Notes: generated from the sequence alone by a model not told the origin. Counted from the stretch's first letter, positions 15,445 to 24,804 are shown. The stretch is 64,000 nt of DNA from Falsirhodobacter sp051195255 (GCF_051195255.1 NZ_JBNJLK010000003.1:186001-250000), one strand, 5' to 3'. A program made the numbers and translations.

Positions 15445-18303
15445 ATGGAACAGAAGTTCATCGAGGTGCGCGGCGCGCGCGAGCACAACCTCAAGGGCGT
15501 GGATGTGGACATCCCGCGCGACCAGTTCGTGGTGATTACGGGGCTTTCTGGCTCCGGCAAGTCCAGCCTTGCCTTTGACACGATCTATGCGGAAGGCCAG
15601 CGCCGCTATGTCGAAAGCCTGAGCGCCTATGCGCGCCAGTTCCTCGACATGATGGGCAAGCCGGATGTGGACCACATCTCGGGCCTGTCGCCCGCCATTT
15701 CCATCGAACAGAAGACCACGTCGAAGAACCCGCGTTCCACCGTCGGCACGGTGACGGAGATCTACGACTATCTGCGCCTTTTGTACGCCCGCGCAGGCAC
15801 GCCCTATTCTCCCGCCACCGGCCTGCCGATCACCGCGCAGCAGGTGCAGGACATGGTCGACATCGTGATGGCGATGCCGGAAGGCACCCGCGGCTATCTT
15901 CTGGCGCCCATCGTGCGCGACCGGAAGGGTGAATACCGCAAGGAGTTTCTGGACCTGCGCAAGCAGGGCTTCCAGCGCGTGAAGGTGAATGGCCAGTTTT
16001 ATGAACTGGACGAGCCGCCGACGCTGGACAAGAAGTTCCGCCACAACATCGACGTGGTGGTGGACCGGATCGTGGTGCGCGGCGACATCGCCACCCGTCT
16101 GGCCGACAGCTTCCGCACCGCCCTGAACCTTGCCGACGGCATCGCTATCTTCGAGACGGCGGCCCCGGAGGGCGAGGAGGCCGAACGCACGACCTTCTCC
16201 GAGAAGTTCGCCTGTCCGGTGTCCGGCTTCACCATCCCCGAGATCGAGCCGCGCCTGTTTTCGTTCAACGCGCCCTTCGGGGCCTGCCCGGCCTGCGACG
16301 GTCTGGGGGTGGAGCTGTTCTTCGACCCCCGCCTGATCGTGCCGGACCAGAACCTGTCGATCGCGCAGGGGGCCATCGCCCCATGGGCGAAGTCCAAGTC
16401 CCCCTATGTGACCCAGACGATCGAGGCGCTGTCAGCCCATTTCGGCTTCGACCGCAAGACGAAGTGGAAGGACCTGCCCCAGCGGGTGCAGGACGTGTTC
16501 ATCCACGGCTCGGGCGCCGAGGAGATCACCTTCCGCTATGACGAGGCGGGCCGCGTCTACCAGATCGCCCGCACGTTCGAGGGGCTGATCCCCAACATGG
16601 AGCGGCGGTATCGCGAAACCGACAGCGCCTGGTCGCGCGAGGAGATGGAGCGCTACCAGAACAACCGTTCCTGCGGCACCTGCCACGGTTACCGCCTGAA
16701 GCCCGAAGCGCTGGCCGTGAAGATTGCGGGTCTGCATGTGGGGCAGGTGGTGCAGATGTCGATCAAGGAGGCCTATGCCTGGATGGACACCGTTCCCGCC
16801 GCGCTGAGCGTTCAGAAGAACGAGATCGCCCGCGCCATCCTGAAGGAAATCCGCGAGCGTCTTGGCTTCCTCGTGAACGTCGGCCTCGACTATCTGTCGA
16901 TGAGCCGTGCGGCCGGCACGCTGTCGGGCGGGGAAAGCCAGCGCATCCGGCTGGCCAGCCAGATCGGGTCGGGCCTGACAGGCGTTCTGTATGTTCTGGA
17001 TGAACCGTCCATCGGCCTGCACCAGCGTGACAACGACCGCCTTCTGACCACGCTGAAGAACCTGCGCGACCAGGGCAATTCCGTCATCGTGGTGGAACAT
17101 GACGAAGACGCGATCCGCGAGGCGGACTACGTCTTCGACATGGGGCCGGGCGCGGGCGTGCATGGCGGTTCGGTCGTGGCGCACGGCACGCCGGCGCAGA
17201 TCATCAAGAACCGCGACAGCATCACCGGCCAGTACCTGAGCGGCCGGCGCGAGATCCCGGTGAACCCCGAACGGCGCAAGGGCAACGGCAAGAGCCTGAC
17301 GGTGGTGAAGGCCTCCGGCAACAACCTGCACGACGTGACCGCGGAATTCCCCTTGGGCAAGTTCGTCTGCGTCACGGGCGTGTCGGGCGGCGGCAAGTCC
17401 ACCCTCACGATCGAGACGCTGTACAAGACGGCCGCGCTGAAGCTGAACGGCGCGCACGAGACGCCCGCCCCCTGCGAAACGATCAAGGGGTTCGAGCATC
17501 TGGACAAGGTCATCGACATCGACCAGCGCCCGATCGGGCGGACGCCGCGGTCGAACCCCGCCACTTATACCGGCGCCTTCACCCCGATCCGCGACTGGTT
17601 CGCGGGCCTGCCGGAGTCGAAGGCGCGCGGTTACGGCCCCGGCCGGTTCTCCTTCAACGTGAAGGGCGGGCGGTGCGAGGCGTGCCAGGGCGACGGCGTC
17701 ATCAAGATCGAGATGCACTTCCTGCCCGACGTCTATGTCACCTGCGAGACCTGCAAGGGCGCCCGCTACAACCGCGAAACGCTGGAGATCAAGTTCAAGG
17801 ACAAGAGCATCGCCGAAGTCCTCGACATGACGGTGGAGGACGCGCAGGGCTTCTTCCAGGCGGTCCCGTCGATCCGCGAGAAGATGGACGCGCTGGTACG
17901 CGTCGGTCTCGGCTACATCAAGGTGGGCCAGCAGGCGACGACCCTTTCGGGCGGCGAGGCGCAGCGCGTGAAGCTGTCGAAGGAGCTGTCGCGCCGGGCC
18001 ACGGGCCGCACCCTCTACATCCTCGACGAGCCCACCACGGGTCTGCATTTCGAGGATGTGAAGAAGCTGCTGGAGGTCCTGCACGAGCTGGTGGACCAGG
18101 GCAACACGGTGGTGGTGATCGAACACAACCTGGACGTCGTGAAGACGGCGGACTGGATCATCGACATCGGCCCCGAAGGCGGCGATGGCGGTGGCCGGAT
18201 CGTGGCCGAGGGCACGCCCGAAGACGTAGCCCGCGTGAAGGAAAGCCACACGGGCCACTATCTTGCGCCGATGCTGAAGCCCCGGCGCATGGCGGCGGAG
18301 TGA
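15445..18303 (+). CDS. uvrA: Excinuclease ABC subunit A
   Basis: DNA-damage recognition ATPase of nucleotide excision repair. At 952 aa it is full length. It has two ABC ATPase modules (Walker A GLSGSGKSS near residue 31 and GVSGGGKST near 650), two signature LSGGE motifs, and zinc-finger cysteine pairs (CPAC, CGTC, CEAC, CETC). The ATG at 15445 gives the family start MEQKFIEVRGAREHNLKGV. The LexA box upstream predicts SOS control. Its stop touches the stop of the RcnB-like gene on the other strand. Confidence 0.98.
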   Translation: MEQKFIEVRGAREHNLKGVDVDIPRDQFVVITGLSGSGKSSLAFDTIYAEGQRRYVESLSAYARQFLDMMGKPDVDHISGLSPAISIEQKTTSKNPRSTVGTVTEIYDYLRLLYARAGTPYSPATGLPITAQQVQDMVDIVMAMPEGTRGYLLAPIVRDRKGEYRKEFLDLRKQGFQRVKVNGQFYELDEPPTLDKKFRHNIDVVVDRIVVRGDIATRLADSFRTALNLADGIAIFETAAPEGEEAERTTFSEKFACPVSGFTIPEIEPRLFSFNAPFGACPACDGLGVELFFDPRLIVPDQNLSIAQGAIAPWAKSKSPYVTQTIEALSAHFGFDRKTKWKDLPQRVQDVFIHGSGAEEITFRYDEAGRVYQIARTFEGLIPNMERRYRETDSAWSREEMERYQNNRSCGTCHGYRLKPEALAVKIAGLHVGQVVQMSIKEAYAWMDTVPAALSVQKNEIARAILKEIRERLGFLVNVGLDYLSMSRAAGTLSGGESQRIRLASQIGSGLTGVLYVLDEPSIGLHQRDNDRLLTTLKNLRDQGNSVIVVEHDEDAIREADYVFDMGPGAGVHGGSVVAHGTPAQIIKNRDSITGQYLSGRREIPVNPERRKGNGKSLTVVKASGNNLHDVTAEFPLGKFVCVTGVSGGGKSTLTIETLYKTAALKLNGAHETPAPCETIKGFEHLDKVIDIDQRPIGRTPRSNPATYTGAFTPIRDWFAGLPESKARGYGPGRFSFNVKGGRCEACQGDGVIKIEMHFLPDVYVTCETCKGARYNRETLEIKFKDKSIAEVLDMTVEDAQGFFQAVPSIREKMDALVRVGLGYIKVGQQATTLSGGEAQRVKLSKELSRRATGRTLYILDEPTTGLHFEDVKKLLEVLHELVDQGNTVVVIEHNLDVVKTADWIIDIGPEGGDGGGRIVAEGTPEDVARVKESHTGHYLAPMLKPRRMAAE

Positions 18304-18753
18304 TCAGCGCATCGCCATGAACGCGCTGACCAGACCCAGCACGGCGATGATCTTCAGCGTGTCGCTGTCGACGCGCAGAAGGTTGTCGCCCACGCGGCGA
18401 TATTCCTGACCGCGCGGCAGGCGGGGCAGCCGGTCCAGCTGTCCCGGCGGCAGGCGATAGCTGTCGCGCGCGTAATCGCCGGGGTGGAAGCGGCGGTCGT
18501 CGTGGCGGTGGCGGTGGTGATCCCGGTCGCGATCCCGATCCCGCGCATGTTCGCGATCGCGGTCATGGCCGCGATCGCGCCCCTCGTGCCGGCCCCGGTC
18601 GCGGTCCCAGTCCCGGTCCTTGTCATGTCCGGGGGGGATGTGACGGAAATGGCCGGGCGGTCCCCGGCGGTCCCCGTTCCAATGGTCCTTAGGGTCTGCC
18701 AGGACCGGCGTGGCCAGGGAAACCGCCAGAAGTGACAGGATGATGCGTCTCAT
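18304..18753 (-). CDS. RcnB-like secreted protein with Arg/Asp/His repeats
   Basis: A 149-aa protein with a Sec signal peptide (cleavage near LATPVLA), a central low-complexity block of RD, HD and HR dipeptides (about residues 45-95), and a C-terminal RcnB-type segment. The latter contains YRLPPGQLDRLPRLPRGQEYRRVGDNLLRVD (shown in part) and a final hydrophobic helix. RcnB in E. coli is a periplasmic nickel/cobalt homeostasis protein; the His/Asp block could bind metal, but this is inference. The start at 18753 has GAGG 8 nt upstream. Confidence 0.8.
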   Translation of the reverse strand: MRRIILSLLAVSLATPVLADPKDHWNGDRRGPPGHFRHIPPGHDKDRDWDRDRGRHEGRDRGHDRDREHARDRDRDRDHHRHRHDDRRFHPGDYARDSYRLPPGQLDRLPRLPRGQEYRRVGDNLLRVDSDTLKIIAVLGLVSAFMAMR

Positions 18754-18883
18754 CGAAATGTCCTCACATGTCGTCGACGGAAATATAACGCAGGTTTTCC
18801 GTCTTTCCGTCAGGGTGCTTGTTTCGCCTTGCGGAAATCCGCGCAATCCTGTTTCCCTCGGGGACCAAAGGGGGGAGTGAGAC

Positions 18884-19366
18884 ATGCGGATCGGACTTTA
18901 TCCGGGCACCTTCGACCCGATCACGCTGGGGCATATCGACATCTTGCAGCGCGCTTCGCGTCTGGTGGACCGCCTGGTGGTCGGCGTCGCGATCAACCGC
19001 GACAAGAACCCGCTGTTCAGCCTTGAGGAACGCGTCGCCATGGTGCAGGCCGAGGCCGCACGCTTCGGCAACAGCGAGATCGTGGTGCATCCCTTCGAAA
19101 ACCTTCTGATCGATTGTGCGCGCGATGTGGGCGCGCAGGTGATCGTCCGGGGCCTGCGGGCAGTGGCCGATTTCGAATACGAATTCCAGATGGTCCACAT
19201 GAACCGCCAGCTCGACGACGAGATCGAGACCCTGTTCCTGATGGCGGACGCGCGACGCCAGGCCATCGCTTCCAAGCTGGTGAAGGAAATCGCCCGCCTG
19301 AACGGCGACGTGTCGAAATTCGTGACCCCGGCCGTGGCGGACGCGCTGCGCCACCGCTTCTCATGA
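18884..19366 (+). CDS. coaD: Phosphopantetheine adenylyltransferase
   Basis: Catalyses the penultimate step of coenzyme A synthesis, 4'-phosphopantetheine plus ATP to dephospho-CoA. The 160-aa length is standard. The nucleotidyltransferase motif GTFDPITLGH lies at residues 8-17, and the ASKLVKEIARLNGDVSKFV segment lies near the C-terminus. A ribosome site AGGGGGGAG precedes the ATG. The stop overlaps the start of the histidine kinase by 4 nt. Confidence 0.97.
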   Translation: MRIGLYPGTFDPITLGHIDILQRASRLVDRLVVGVAINRDKNPLFSLEERVAMVQAEAARFGNSEIVVHPFENLLIDCARDVGAQVIVRGLRAVADFEYEFQMVHMNRQLDDEIETLFLMADARRQAIASKLVKEIARLNGDVSKFVTPAVADALRHRFS

Positions 19367-20388
19367 AACCGAGGGCGTCGAGGGTCTTCCGCGCGATCAG
19401 CCACCTGATTCTGGTTGAACGCGGCCCGGCGTTCCGGTGGGGCTTTGCGGCCTTGTCCTTCGCCATCGCCCTGTCTCTGCGCGGGGTGCTGAGCGGCGCG
19501 CTCGCCGACGGATTTCCGTTTCTGACCTTCTTTCCCGCGATCATCCTGACCGCCTTCTTCTGCGGACGGGGGCCGGGCTCGGCCGTGTCCATCGCGTCCT
19601 TCCTTGCCTCGTGGCTGCTGTTCGTGTCGGAACCAGGCACCGTCAACCTGTCGCCGGCGGCCATCACGGCGATGGCCTTCTTCGGCTTCATCTCGGTCAC
19701 CGACATCCTGCTGATCGACATCATGACCCGCGCCGTGAAGCATCTGGAGGAGGAGCGTCAGCGCAGCGAGGCGATGGCCGAACAGGGCCGCCTGATGTTT
19801 AACGAATTGCAGCATCGCGTGTCGAACAACCTGGCCACGGTGGCGGGCCTTCTGTCCATCCAGCGCCGCGCCATAAAGGATGAGGCCGCCCGAAAGGCGC
19901 TGGATGATGCGGTCGCCCGCATCAACGCCGTGTCGCGGATGAAGCGCCTGCTGCACGACCCCACGGCGCAGGAGGTCGATTTCGGCGCCTTCCTGAAGAA
20001 CATGACGGACGACATGATCTCCACCGCGGGGGCGGAGGGGCGCATCCGCGTGATCCTGGATTGCCCGCGGCTGGCCATTCCACGCGATCATGCGGTCCCC
20101 TTGGGCCTCATCGCCACCGAACTCCTCAGCAACGCGATCGAGCATGGGTTCGCCGGGGACCGCGCAGGCCAGATCGCGCTGCGCCTGTCGCAGGAAGGCG
20201 GCAACGTCGTGCTGCGCATCGAGGATGACGGCCATGGCCTGCCCAAGGGCTTCCAGGTGGATCAGGCGCCCAGCCTGGGCCTGACCATCGCCCGGCAGTT
20301 CGCCCAGCAGATGGGCGGCAGCCTGCGGATGGCGACGGGGCCCGAAGGCGGGACCATGTCGGAGCTGATCTTCCCGAACGAGGCCTAG
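19363..20388 (+). CDS. Membrane HWE/HisKA_2-type sensor histidine kinase
   Basis: A 341-aa kinase with an N-terminal DUF4118-like block of about four membrane helices (residues 25-122), a phospho-acceptor region with His151 in ELQHRVSNNL, and an HATPase domain (ELLSNAIEHGF, EDDGHGLP, SLGLTIARQFAQQMGG). There is no periplasmic sensor loop of any size. It is translationally coupled to coaD. No response regulator is adjacent; the single-domain receiver at 8.2 kb is one possible partner. Confidence 0.88.
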   Translation: MKPRASRVFRAISHLILVERGPAFRWGFAALSFAIALSLRGVLSGALADGFPFLTFFPAIILTAFFCGRGPGSAVSIASFLASWLLFVSEPGTVNLSPAAITAMAFFGFISVTDILLIDIMTRAVKHLEEERQRSEAMAEQGRLMFNELQHRVSNNLATVAGLLSIQRRAIKDEAARKALDDAVARINAVSRMKRLLHDPTAQEVDFGAFLKNMTDDMISTAGAEGRIRVILDCPRLAIPRDHAVPLGLIATELLSNAIEHGFAGDRAGQIALRLSQEGGNVVLRIEDDGHGLPKGFQVDQAPSLGLTIARQFAQQMGGSLRMATGPEGGTMSELIFPNEA

Positions 20389-21539
20389 AAGGCTGACACC
20401 CGCAACGGAAAGACGGCGGCCCCCAGCGCCGAAACGTTCGGCCCCAGATCCGAGATCAGCAGCTTCGGTGCCCGGCGCGGGATGTCGTAGCGGCGCAGGA
20501 TCGGCAGGTTGACCCCGTCGATCAGCCTTTGCGCCAAGGCGGGCGGAAGCTGGCCGCCCAGCACGACGGCCTGCGGATCGAACACCGACCACAGCGCGGC
20601 CAGCAGCCGGTTGAAGCCGGGCAGCGCCTCGGCGATCCAGCGGGTCACGGCCGGACGTTCGGTGTCGATCCCCCGCAGGATGTCGGAAATGTTGTGGATA
20701 TGGGTGCCGTCATCATGCATCAGCTCCATCAGGCGTTTCAGGGCCGGATGGCGCACACGGGGTTCGCTTTCGTACAGGCTGAAGAATTCGCCCGCATTGT
20801 TGTTGCCGCCCAACCACAGTTCCCCGTTCTGGATCAGCCCACTGCCCAGCCAGTGATTCATGGAGATGTGGGCGAAGGTCGGGATGCGGCGCCCGACGCC
20901 CAAGAACGCCTCGGCGACGGCGGCGGTGTTGGCCGTGTTCTCGATCCAGACGGGGCGGTCGAACCAGTCGCACAAAAGCGGCCCCAGTTCGACCATGGCC
21001 CAGTCGCGCAGCGTCAGGGGCGGGGCGAAGCGCGTGCCTTCCACCCAGTAGCCGACAATCCCGAAGCCCAAGCCCAGACAGGCCGCACGGTCCATGCCGT
21101 GCACCTGCGACAGCGCCGCCATGCGCTGCGAGGCGAGGGTCAGCACCCCTGACTGGGTGGCGCTGCGCAGGACATGCAGTTCATCCGCGACGAGGTTGCC
21201 CGCGAAGTCCATCAACGCGATCCCCAGCGTTTCGGAGTTCAGCGAGATGCCCCAGCTGTGGGCAAAGGACGGCTGCAGGTACAGCGTCGGGCTGGGCTGG
21301 CCACGTCCGCTGGTGCTTTTGGGCGCGCCAAGGCGGATCATGCCACGGCTGGCCAACTGCTCCACGATGCGGTGCAGAGATTGCTGGGTCAGGTCGAACC
21401 GCCCGGTCAGGTCGGCACGGGACAGTCCCGGTTCACGCTGCAGGGCCCGCAGGATCTGACGCTCGTTGAACGAGACGACGGGACCGTCGGGGTGACGGTG
21501 GAACCTGCGATCGATAAGTCCTCTCGGGTCGTAAACCAT
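20385..21539 (-). CDS. ROK-family transcriptional regulator
   Basis: A 384-aa sugar-type repressor with an N-terminal winged helix-turn-helix (SRADLTGRFDLTQQSLHRIVEQLASRG, shown as landmarks near residues 38-65) and a C-terminal ROK domain. The cysteine-rich zinc motif of classical ROK repressors is not visible. The start at 21539 (MVYDPRG) is preferred; an in-frame ATG at 21644 would add 35 residues. The target is unknown, perhaps its own promoter and the divergent GNAT gene. It converges with the kinase gene, sharing stop bases. Confidence 0.85.
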   Translation of the reverse strand: MVYDPRGLIDRRFHRHPDGPVVSFNERQILRALQREPGLSRADLTGRFDLTQQSLHRIVEQLASRGMIRLGAPKSTSGRGQPSPTLYLQPSFAHSWGISLNSETLGIALMDFAGNLVADELHVLRSATQSGVLTLASQRMAALSQVHGMDRAACLGLGFGIVGYWVEGTRFAPPLTLRDWAMVELGPLLCDWFDRPVWIENTANTAAVAEAFLGVGRRIPTFAHISMNHWLGSGLIQNGELWLGGNNNAGEFFSLYESEPRVRHPALKRLMELMHDDGTHIHNISDILRGIDTERPAVTRWIAEALPGFNRLLAALWSVFDPQAVVLGGQLPPALAQRLIDGVNLPILRRYDIPRRAPKLLISDLGPNVSALGAAVFPLRVSAF

Positions 21540-21822
21540 CACACTCTTGGCCGATGCTGAAGGGCGTCCGATATCAAAGCGTTGCGAGGTGGTTTGTGAA
21601 GCAGCGGAATTTATATTTTTTCCACGCTCCGTGTGTGAAGCCATATAGGCGGAAATATGCCGATCCAAGAAAAAACAGCGGAGTGTCCACAGGCGATCGC
21701 ATCCTGTGGTATATCCGCAAGCACGGCATAATCTTCGCACCCAAGGGCTGCATACGGCACCAAATGGGGTCCGAGGGCCGCCATAAATGCGGGACCGCGG
21801 AAGTGTGAAGGACGTGCCCGCC
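21540..21822. promoter_or_regulatory. AT-rich divergent control region (ROK / GNAT)
   Basis: This 283-nt non-coding gap is clearly richer in A and T than its surroundings. It contains a perfect inverted repeat CCACAGG-N9-CCTGTGG (21687-21709), a plausible operator for the ROK protein. It also holds a weaker match (21648-21662, GGCGGAAATATGCCG) to the motif found upstream of the catabolic operons. No gene is convincing here. Confidence 0.55.
21687..21709. repeat. Inverted repeat CCACAGG-N9-CCTGTGG
   Basis: The 7-bp arms are perfect around a 9-nt spacer that itself contains CGATCG. It lies 148 nt upstream of the ROK regulator start and 114 nt upstream of the divergent GNAT gene. It is a candidate operator. 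Confidence 0.55.
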
Positions 21823-22761
21823 ATGACGACCGACGATTCGGCCCCCGAAACACCGGACGCGCCCGCGCCGTCCCCGGATGACAGGGACATCTCCCCGCGT
21901 CTGAGGATCGACGCCTATGACGCGTCCACCCAGCCCCTTGGTCCGGCGCAACGGCGTTCCCTGCATGAACTGACGGTCAGCGTGCTGTGGCCCCATCGCG
22001 ATCACGATCTGGACCTGTTCCTGTCCCTGGGCCACGGCTATCTGGCCACGGACAAGATCGGGCGCGCCCTCGGTTCCGCGATGTGGTTTCCGATGGGGGA
22101 TGATTTCGCGATGCTGGGCATGATGGTGACCGTGCCCCGCCTGCAATCGCTGGGCGCCGGCCGCTGGCTGCTGCGGAACCTGCTGCGCGACACCCAGGGC
22201 CGCGACCTGAGGTTGAGCGCGACACGTTCCGGCTATCGCCTGTACGAGGCGGCAGGCTTCCTGCCAGTGGGGGTCATCCGCCAGCAGCAGGGCATCGTGA
22301 AGCCCTTTGCGCCGCCGCGCGATCTGCCGGGGATGGAGATCCGCCCCCTTGTGCCAGAGGATGAGGCGGCCTTGCGCGCCTTGGACGCCCACGCCTATGG
22401 TGCCCCCCGAACGCAGGTGCTGGACGCGCTTTTGCCCTTGTCACAGGGTGTGGTGGCGGTGCGCGATGGCATCGTCTGCGGCTATGCCCTCAGCCGCCCC
22501 TTCGGGCGCGGCATCGTCATCGGCCCGCTGGTCGCGGAAGGCGATGACATGGCGCTGCGGCTGGCGGCACCCCTGATCGCGCGGAACGAAGGGCGTTTCA
22601 CCCGTCTGGACACGCCCGTGATCCGCCCGGCCTTTGTGGATTTCCTGCGGCAGGCGGGGCTGGTGGACTTCGACACCGTTACCGAGATGCGGATCGGCCC
22701 CCACCGCCGCGCGGCGGAAGGGACCGTGATCTACGGGCTGGCCGCCCATTCGCTGGGTTAG
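21823..22761 (+). CDS. Double-GNAT acetyltransferase family protein
   Basis: A 312-aa protein with two GNAT-type halves. The first half has the acetyl-CoA region MLGMMVTVPRLQSLGAGRWLL and SGYRLYEAAGFLPVG. The second half resembles the Acetyltransf_18-type domain (YALSRPFGRGIVIGPLVAE). The same architecture recurs in the protein at 26495-27307, so the two are paralogues. The ATG at 21823 is chosen; an ATG at 21787 in frame is possible. The substrate is unknown; the context (amine oxidase, deacylase) suggests amine or amino-acid N-acetylation. Confidence 0.82.
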   Translation: MTTDDSAPETPDAPAPSPDDRDISPRLRIDAYDASTQPLGPAQRRSLHELTVSVLWPHRDHDLDLFLSLGHGYLATDKIGRALGSAMWFPMGDDFAMLGMMVTVPRLQSLGAGRWLLRNLLRDTQGRDLRLSATRSGYRLYEAAGFLPVGVIRQQQGIVKPFAPPRDLPGMEIRPLVPEDEAALRALDAHAYGAPRTQVLDALLPLSQGVVAVRDGIVCGYALSRPFGRGIVIGPLVAEGDDMALRLAAPLIARNEGRFTRLDTPVIRPAFVDFLRQAGLVDFDTVTEMRIGPHRRAAEGTVIYGLAAHSLG

Positions 22762-24047
22762 GACAGGCGGTCCTTCAACCCGAACCACATCCCCACCACC
22801 GGCAGGAACCACGGCCTGCCGCTGTGAGCGGGGATCGCGGGCCAGTCCAGACCCTCCAGCGGGTTCGTGCCGCGGATGTCCATCGCCATGTCGGCCAGCA
22901 CCTGTCCCACCAGCGTGGACATCTGCGCGCCATGGCCGGAATAGCCCATGCCATAGAGCATCCCGTCCGCCTCTCCCACGCGGGGGAAGCGGTCCTTCGT
23001 CATGCCGACCAAGCCGCCCCAGCAATAGTCGATCTCCACCTTCGCCAGATGGGGGAAGATCTCCACCATCGACCGGCGCAGGATCTGGCCCGACTTTGCG
23101 TCCGAGGTCTGGTCCGACACCGCCGAGAACCGCGCACGCCCGCCGAAGATCAGCCGCCGGTCGGGCGACAGCCGGAAGTAGTTCCCGATGTTGAGCGATG
23201 TGACGCAAGTCCGGTCGCCGGGCAGGGTGGCCGCCACCTCCGCCTCGGTCAGCGGACGGGTGGCGATGATGAACGACCCGACCGAGATGATGCGCCGACG
23301 GAAATGCTTCAGGGGCGCGCCCGGCACCATGCCGCTGTAGGCGTCCGTGGCCGCGATCACCCGCGCCGCGCGGATGCGCCCGCGCGGGGTCACCAGTTCC
23401 CAGCCGCCCGCGGTCCTGTTCCGGTCCGTGACGGGGGTGCCTTCCCAGATGCGGGCGCCATGCCGGTGAGCGGCTTCGGCAAGCCCGTTCACGTACCGGC
23501 CCATATGCGCCATGGCCGACTTTTCATACAGCATCCCGCCATGGAAGCTGTCCGAGGCAATCTCGTCCCGCAGCTCCGCCTTGTCCAGCCAGCGGGTGTC
23601 GGGATCGACCTCGCGGTGGATCAGGTCGTAATTGGCGCGCAGGCCGTCCACGTGGCTGGGCTTGGAGGCGAGCTTCAGCTTGCCCGCACGGCGGAAGTCG
23701 CAGTCGATGCCTTCCTCGCGGACCGTGTCCTCGATCAGGTCGATGGACCGGTCATAGGCGTGATACAGGGCGTGGGCCCGGTCGGCGCCCAGATGGGCCT
23801 TCGCGCTGGCATAGCCATGCGCGATGCCGTTGTTCAGGTGCCCGCCATTGCGGCCCGAGGCGCCCGTGCCCACATGGCCCGCCTCCAGCACCGCCACCCG
23901 CAGGCCGGCCCTGGTCAGTTTCAGCGCCGCGTTCAGGCCGGTGAAGCCCGCGCCGATCACGGCTACGTCCACCTCTCCGTTCACCGGTTCCGTCTGGGCA
24001 TGGGCAAAGGGGGTGGAGGTGGCGTGCCAGTAGGATGCGTATTCCAT
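22758..24047 (-). CDS. FAD-dependent amine oxidoreductase (PuuB-like)
   Basis: A 429-aa DAO-family flavoprotein similar to gamma-glutamylputrescine oxidase. The FAD motif GAGFTG lies at residues 32-37, with the follow-up VGTGASGRNGGHLNNG, and a C-terminal GMGYSGHGAQMSTLVGQVLADM closes the FAD site. It would oxidise a primary or secondary amine to an aldehyde or oxo-acid with release of hydrogen peroxide. It lies 3 nt behind the HAD gene at 24051-24716 in one operon and converges with the GNAT gene. Confidence 0.87.
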   Translation of the reverse strand: MEYASYWHATSTPFAHAQTEPVNGEVDVAVIGAGFTGLNAALKLTRAGLRVAVLEAGHVGTGASGRNGGHLNNGIAHGYASAKAHLGADRAHALYHAYDRSIDLIEDTVREEGIDCDFRRAGKLKLASKPSHVDGLRANYDLIHREVDPDTRWLDKAELRDEIASDSFHGGMLYEKSAMAHMGRYVNGLAEAAHRHGARIWEGTPVTDRNRTAGGWELVTPRGRIRAARVIAATDAYSGMVPGAPLKHFRRRIISVGSFIIATRPLTEAEVAATLPGDRTCVTSLNIGNYFRLSPDRRLIFGGRARFSAVSDQTSDAKSGQILRRSMVEIFPHLAKVEIDYCWGGLVGMTKDRFPRVGEADGMLYGMGYSGHGAQMSTLVGQVLADMAMDIRGTNPLEGLDWPAIPAHSGRPWFLPVVGMWFGLKDRLS

Positions 24048-24050
24048 GTC

Positions 24051-24716
24051 CTAGAGCCCGACCACGGCGGCCAGACCCGACACGTCCTTGATCTCGGTAT
24101 AGCCGTAATAGGGGTTGGCGGGTTCATGGCCGCGGTTGACCCAGACCTTGTTGCGGATGCCCAAGTCATGCGCCGTCATCAGGTCGTAGCGGAACGAGGA
24201 GGAGACGTGCAGCACATCCTCGGGGCCGCAGCCCAGCTGGTCGAACATGTATTCGAAGGCCTGCATCTGCGGCTTGTAGGCGCCCGCGCTTTCGGCCGTG
24301 AAGGTGTGCGCGATGGGGGCGCCCAGCTTCGCGATGTTGTGCGGGATCTGCGCGTTCATCGAATTGGTCAGCGCGACCAGCGGGATCTTGTTTCCGATCT
24401 TGGCAAGGCCCGCCGGCACGTCGGCATGTGGGCCCCAGGTCGGCACGCGGTTGTAGATGTCCTCGGCCACGGCCGGATCGAAGGCCACGTTGTTGCGCTT
24501 GCAGGTGCGTTCCAGCGCGTTGTGGACCACTTCGGCATAGGGTTTCCAGGCGCCCAGAACCTCGTCCAGGCGATAGGCGGAGAAGTCGGCGATGAAGGTG
24601 TCCATCGCCGCCCCCGACAGCTGCGCGCCGTAATGGTCGCGCGCCGCACCGGCCATGTCGAAGAAGATCATCGTGCCGTGGCAATCGAAGGTGATGAATT
24701 TGGGGCGGAAGGTCAT
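24051..24716 (-). CDS. HAD hydrolase, haloacid dehalogenase type II-like
   Basis: A 221-aa HAD-superfamily hydrolase with motif I FDCHGT (residues 8-13), motif II ALTNSMN, and the lysine and acidic motifs in AYKPQMQAF and SFRYD. These resemble type II L-2-haloacid dehalogenases, though real dehalogenation is not implied. The ATG at 24716 is favoured because CAGGAGA lies 8 nt upstream; a nearby ATG at 24737 lacks a site. It is the first gene of the minus-strand operon with the PuuB-like oxidase, divergent from the cupin gene. Confidence 0.85.
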   Translation of the reverse strand: MTFRPKFITFDCHGTMIFFDMAGAARDHYGAQLSGAAMDTFIADFSAYRLDEVLGAWKPYAEVVHNALERTCKRNNVAFDPAVAEDIYNRVPTWGPHADVPAGLAKIGNKIPLVALTNSMNAQIPHNIAKLGAPIAHTFTAESAGAYKPQMQAFEYMFDQLGCGPEDVLHVSSSFRYDLMTAHDLGIRNKVWVNRGHEPANPYYGYTEIKDVSGLAAVVGL

Positions 24717-24804
24717 CGCTGTCTCCTGGAAGGTCATGTTCCTGTCATCTTCGCGCCGCTTGGGCCACAGGGCGTGCGGCAGTGGCGCTGCCAGAGGCAG
24801 GAAA

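Noticed and set aside
16432..18258. 608-codon minus-strand open frame opposite uvrA
   Set aside because: uvrA is complete on the plus strand, and the antisense frame has no motif.
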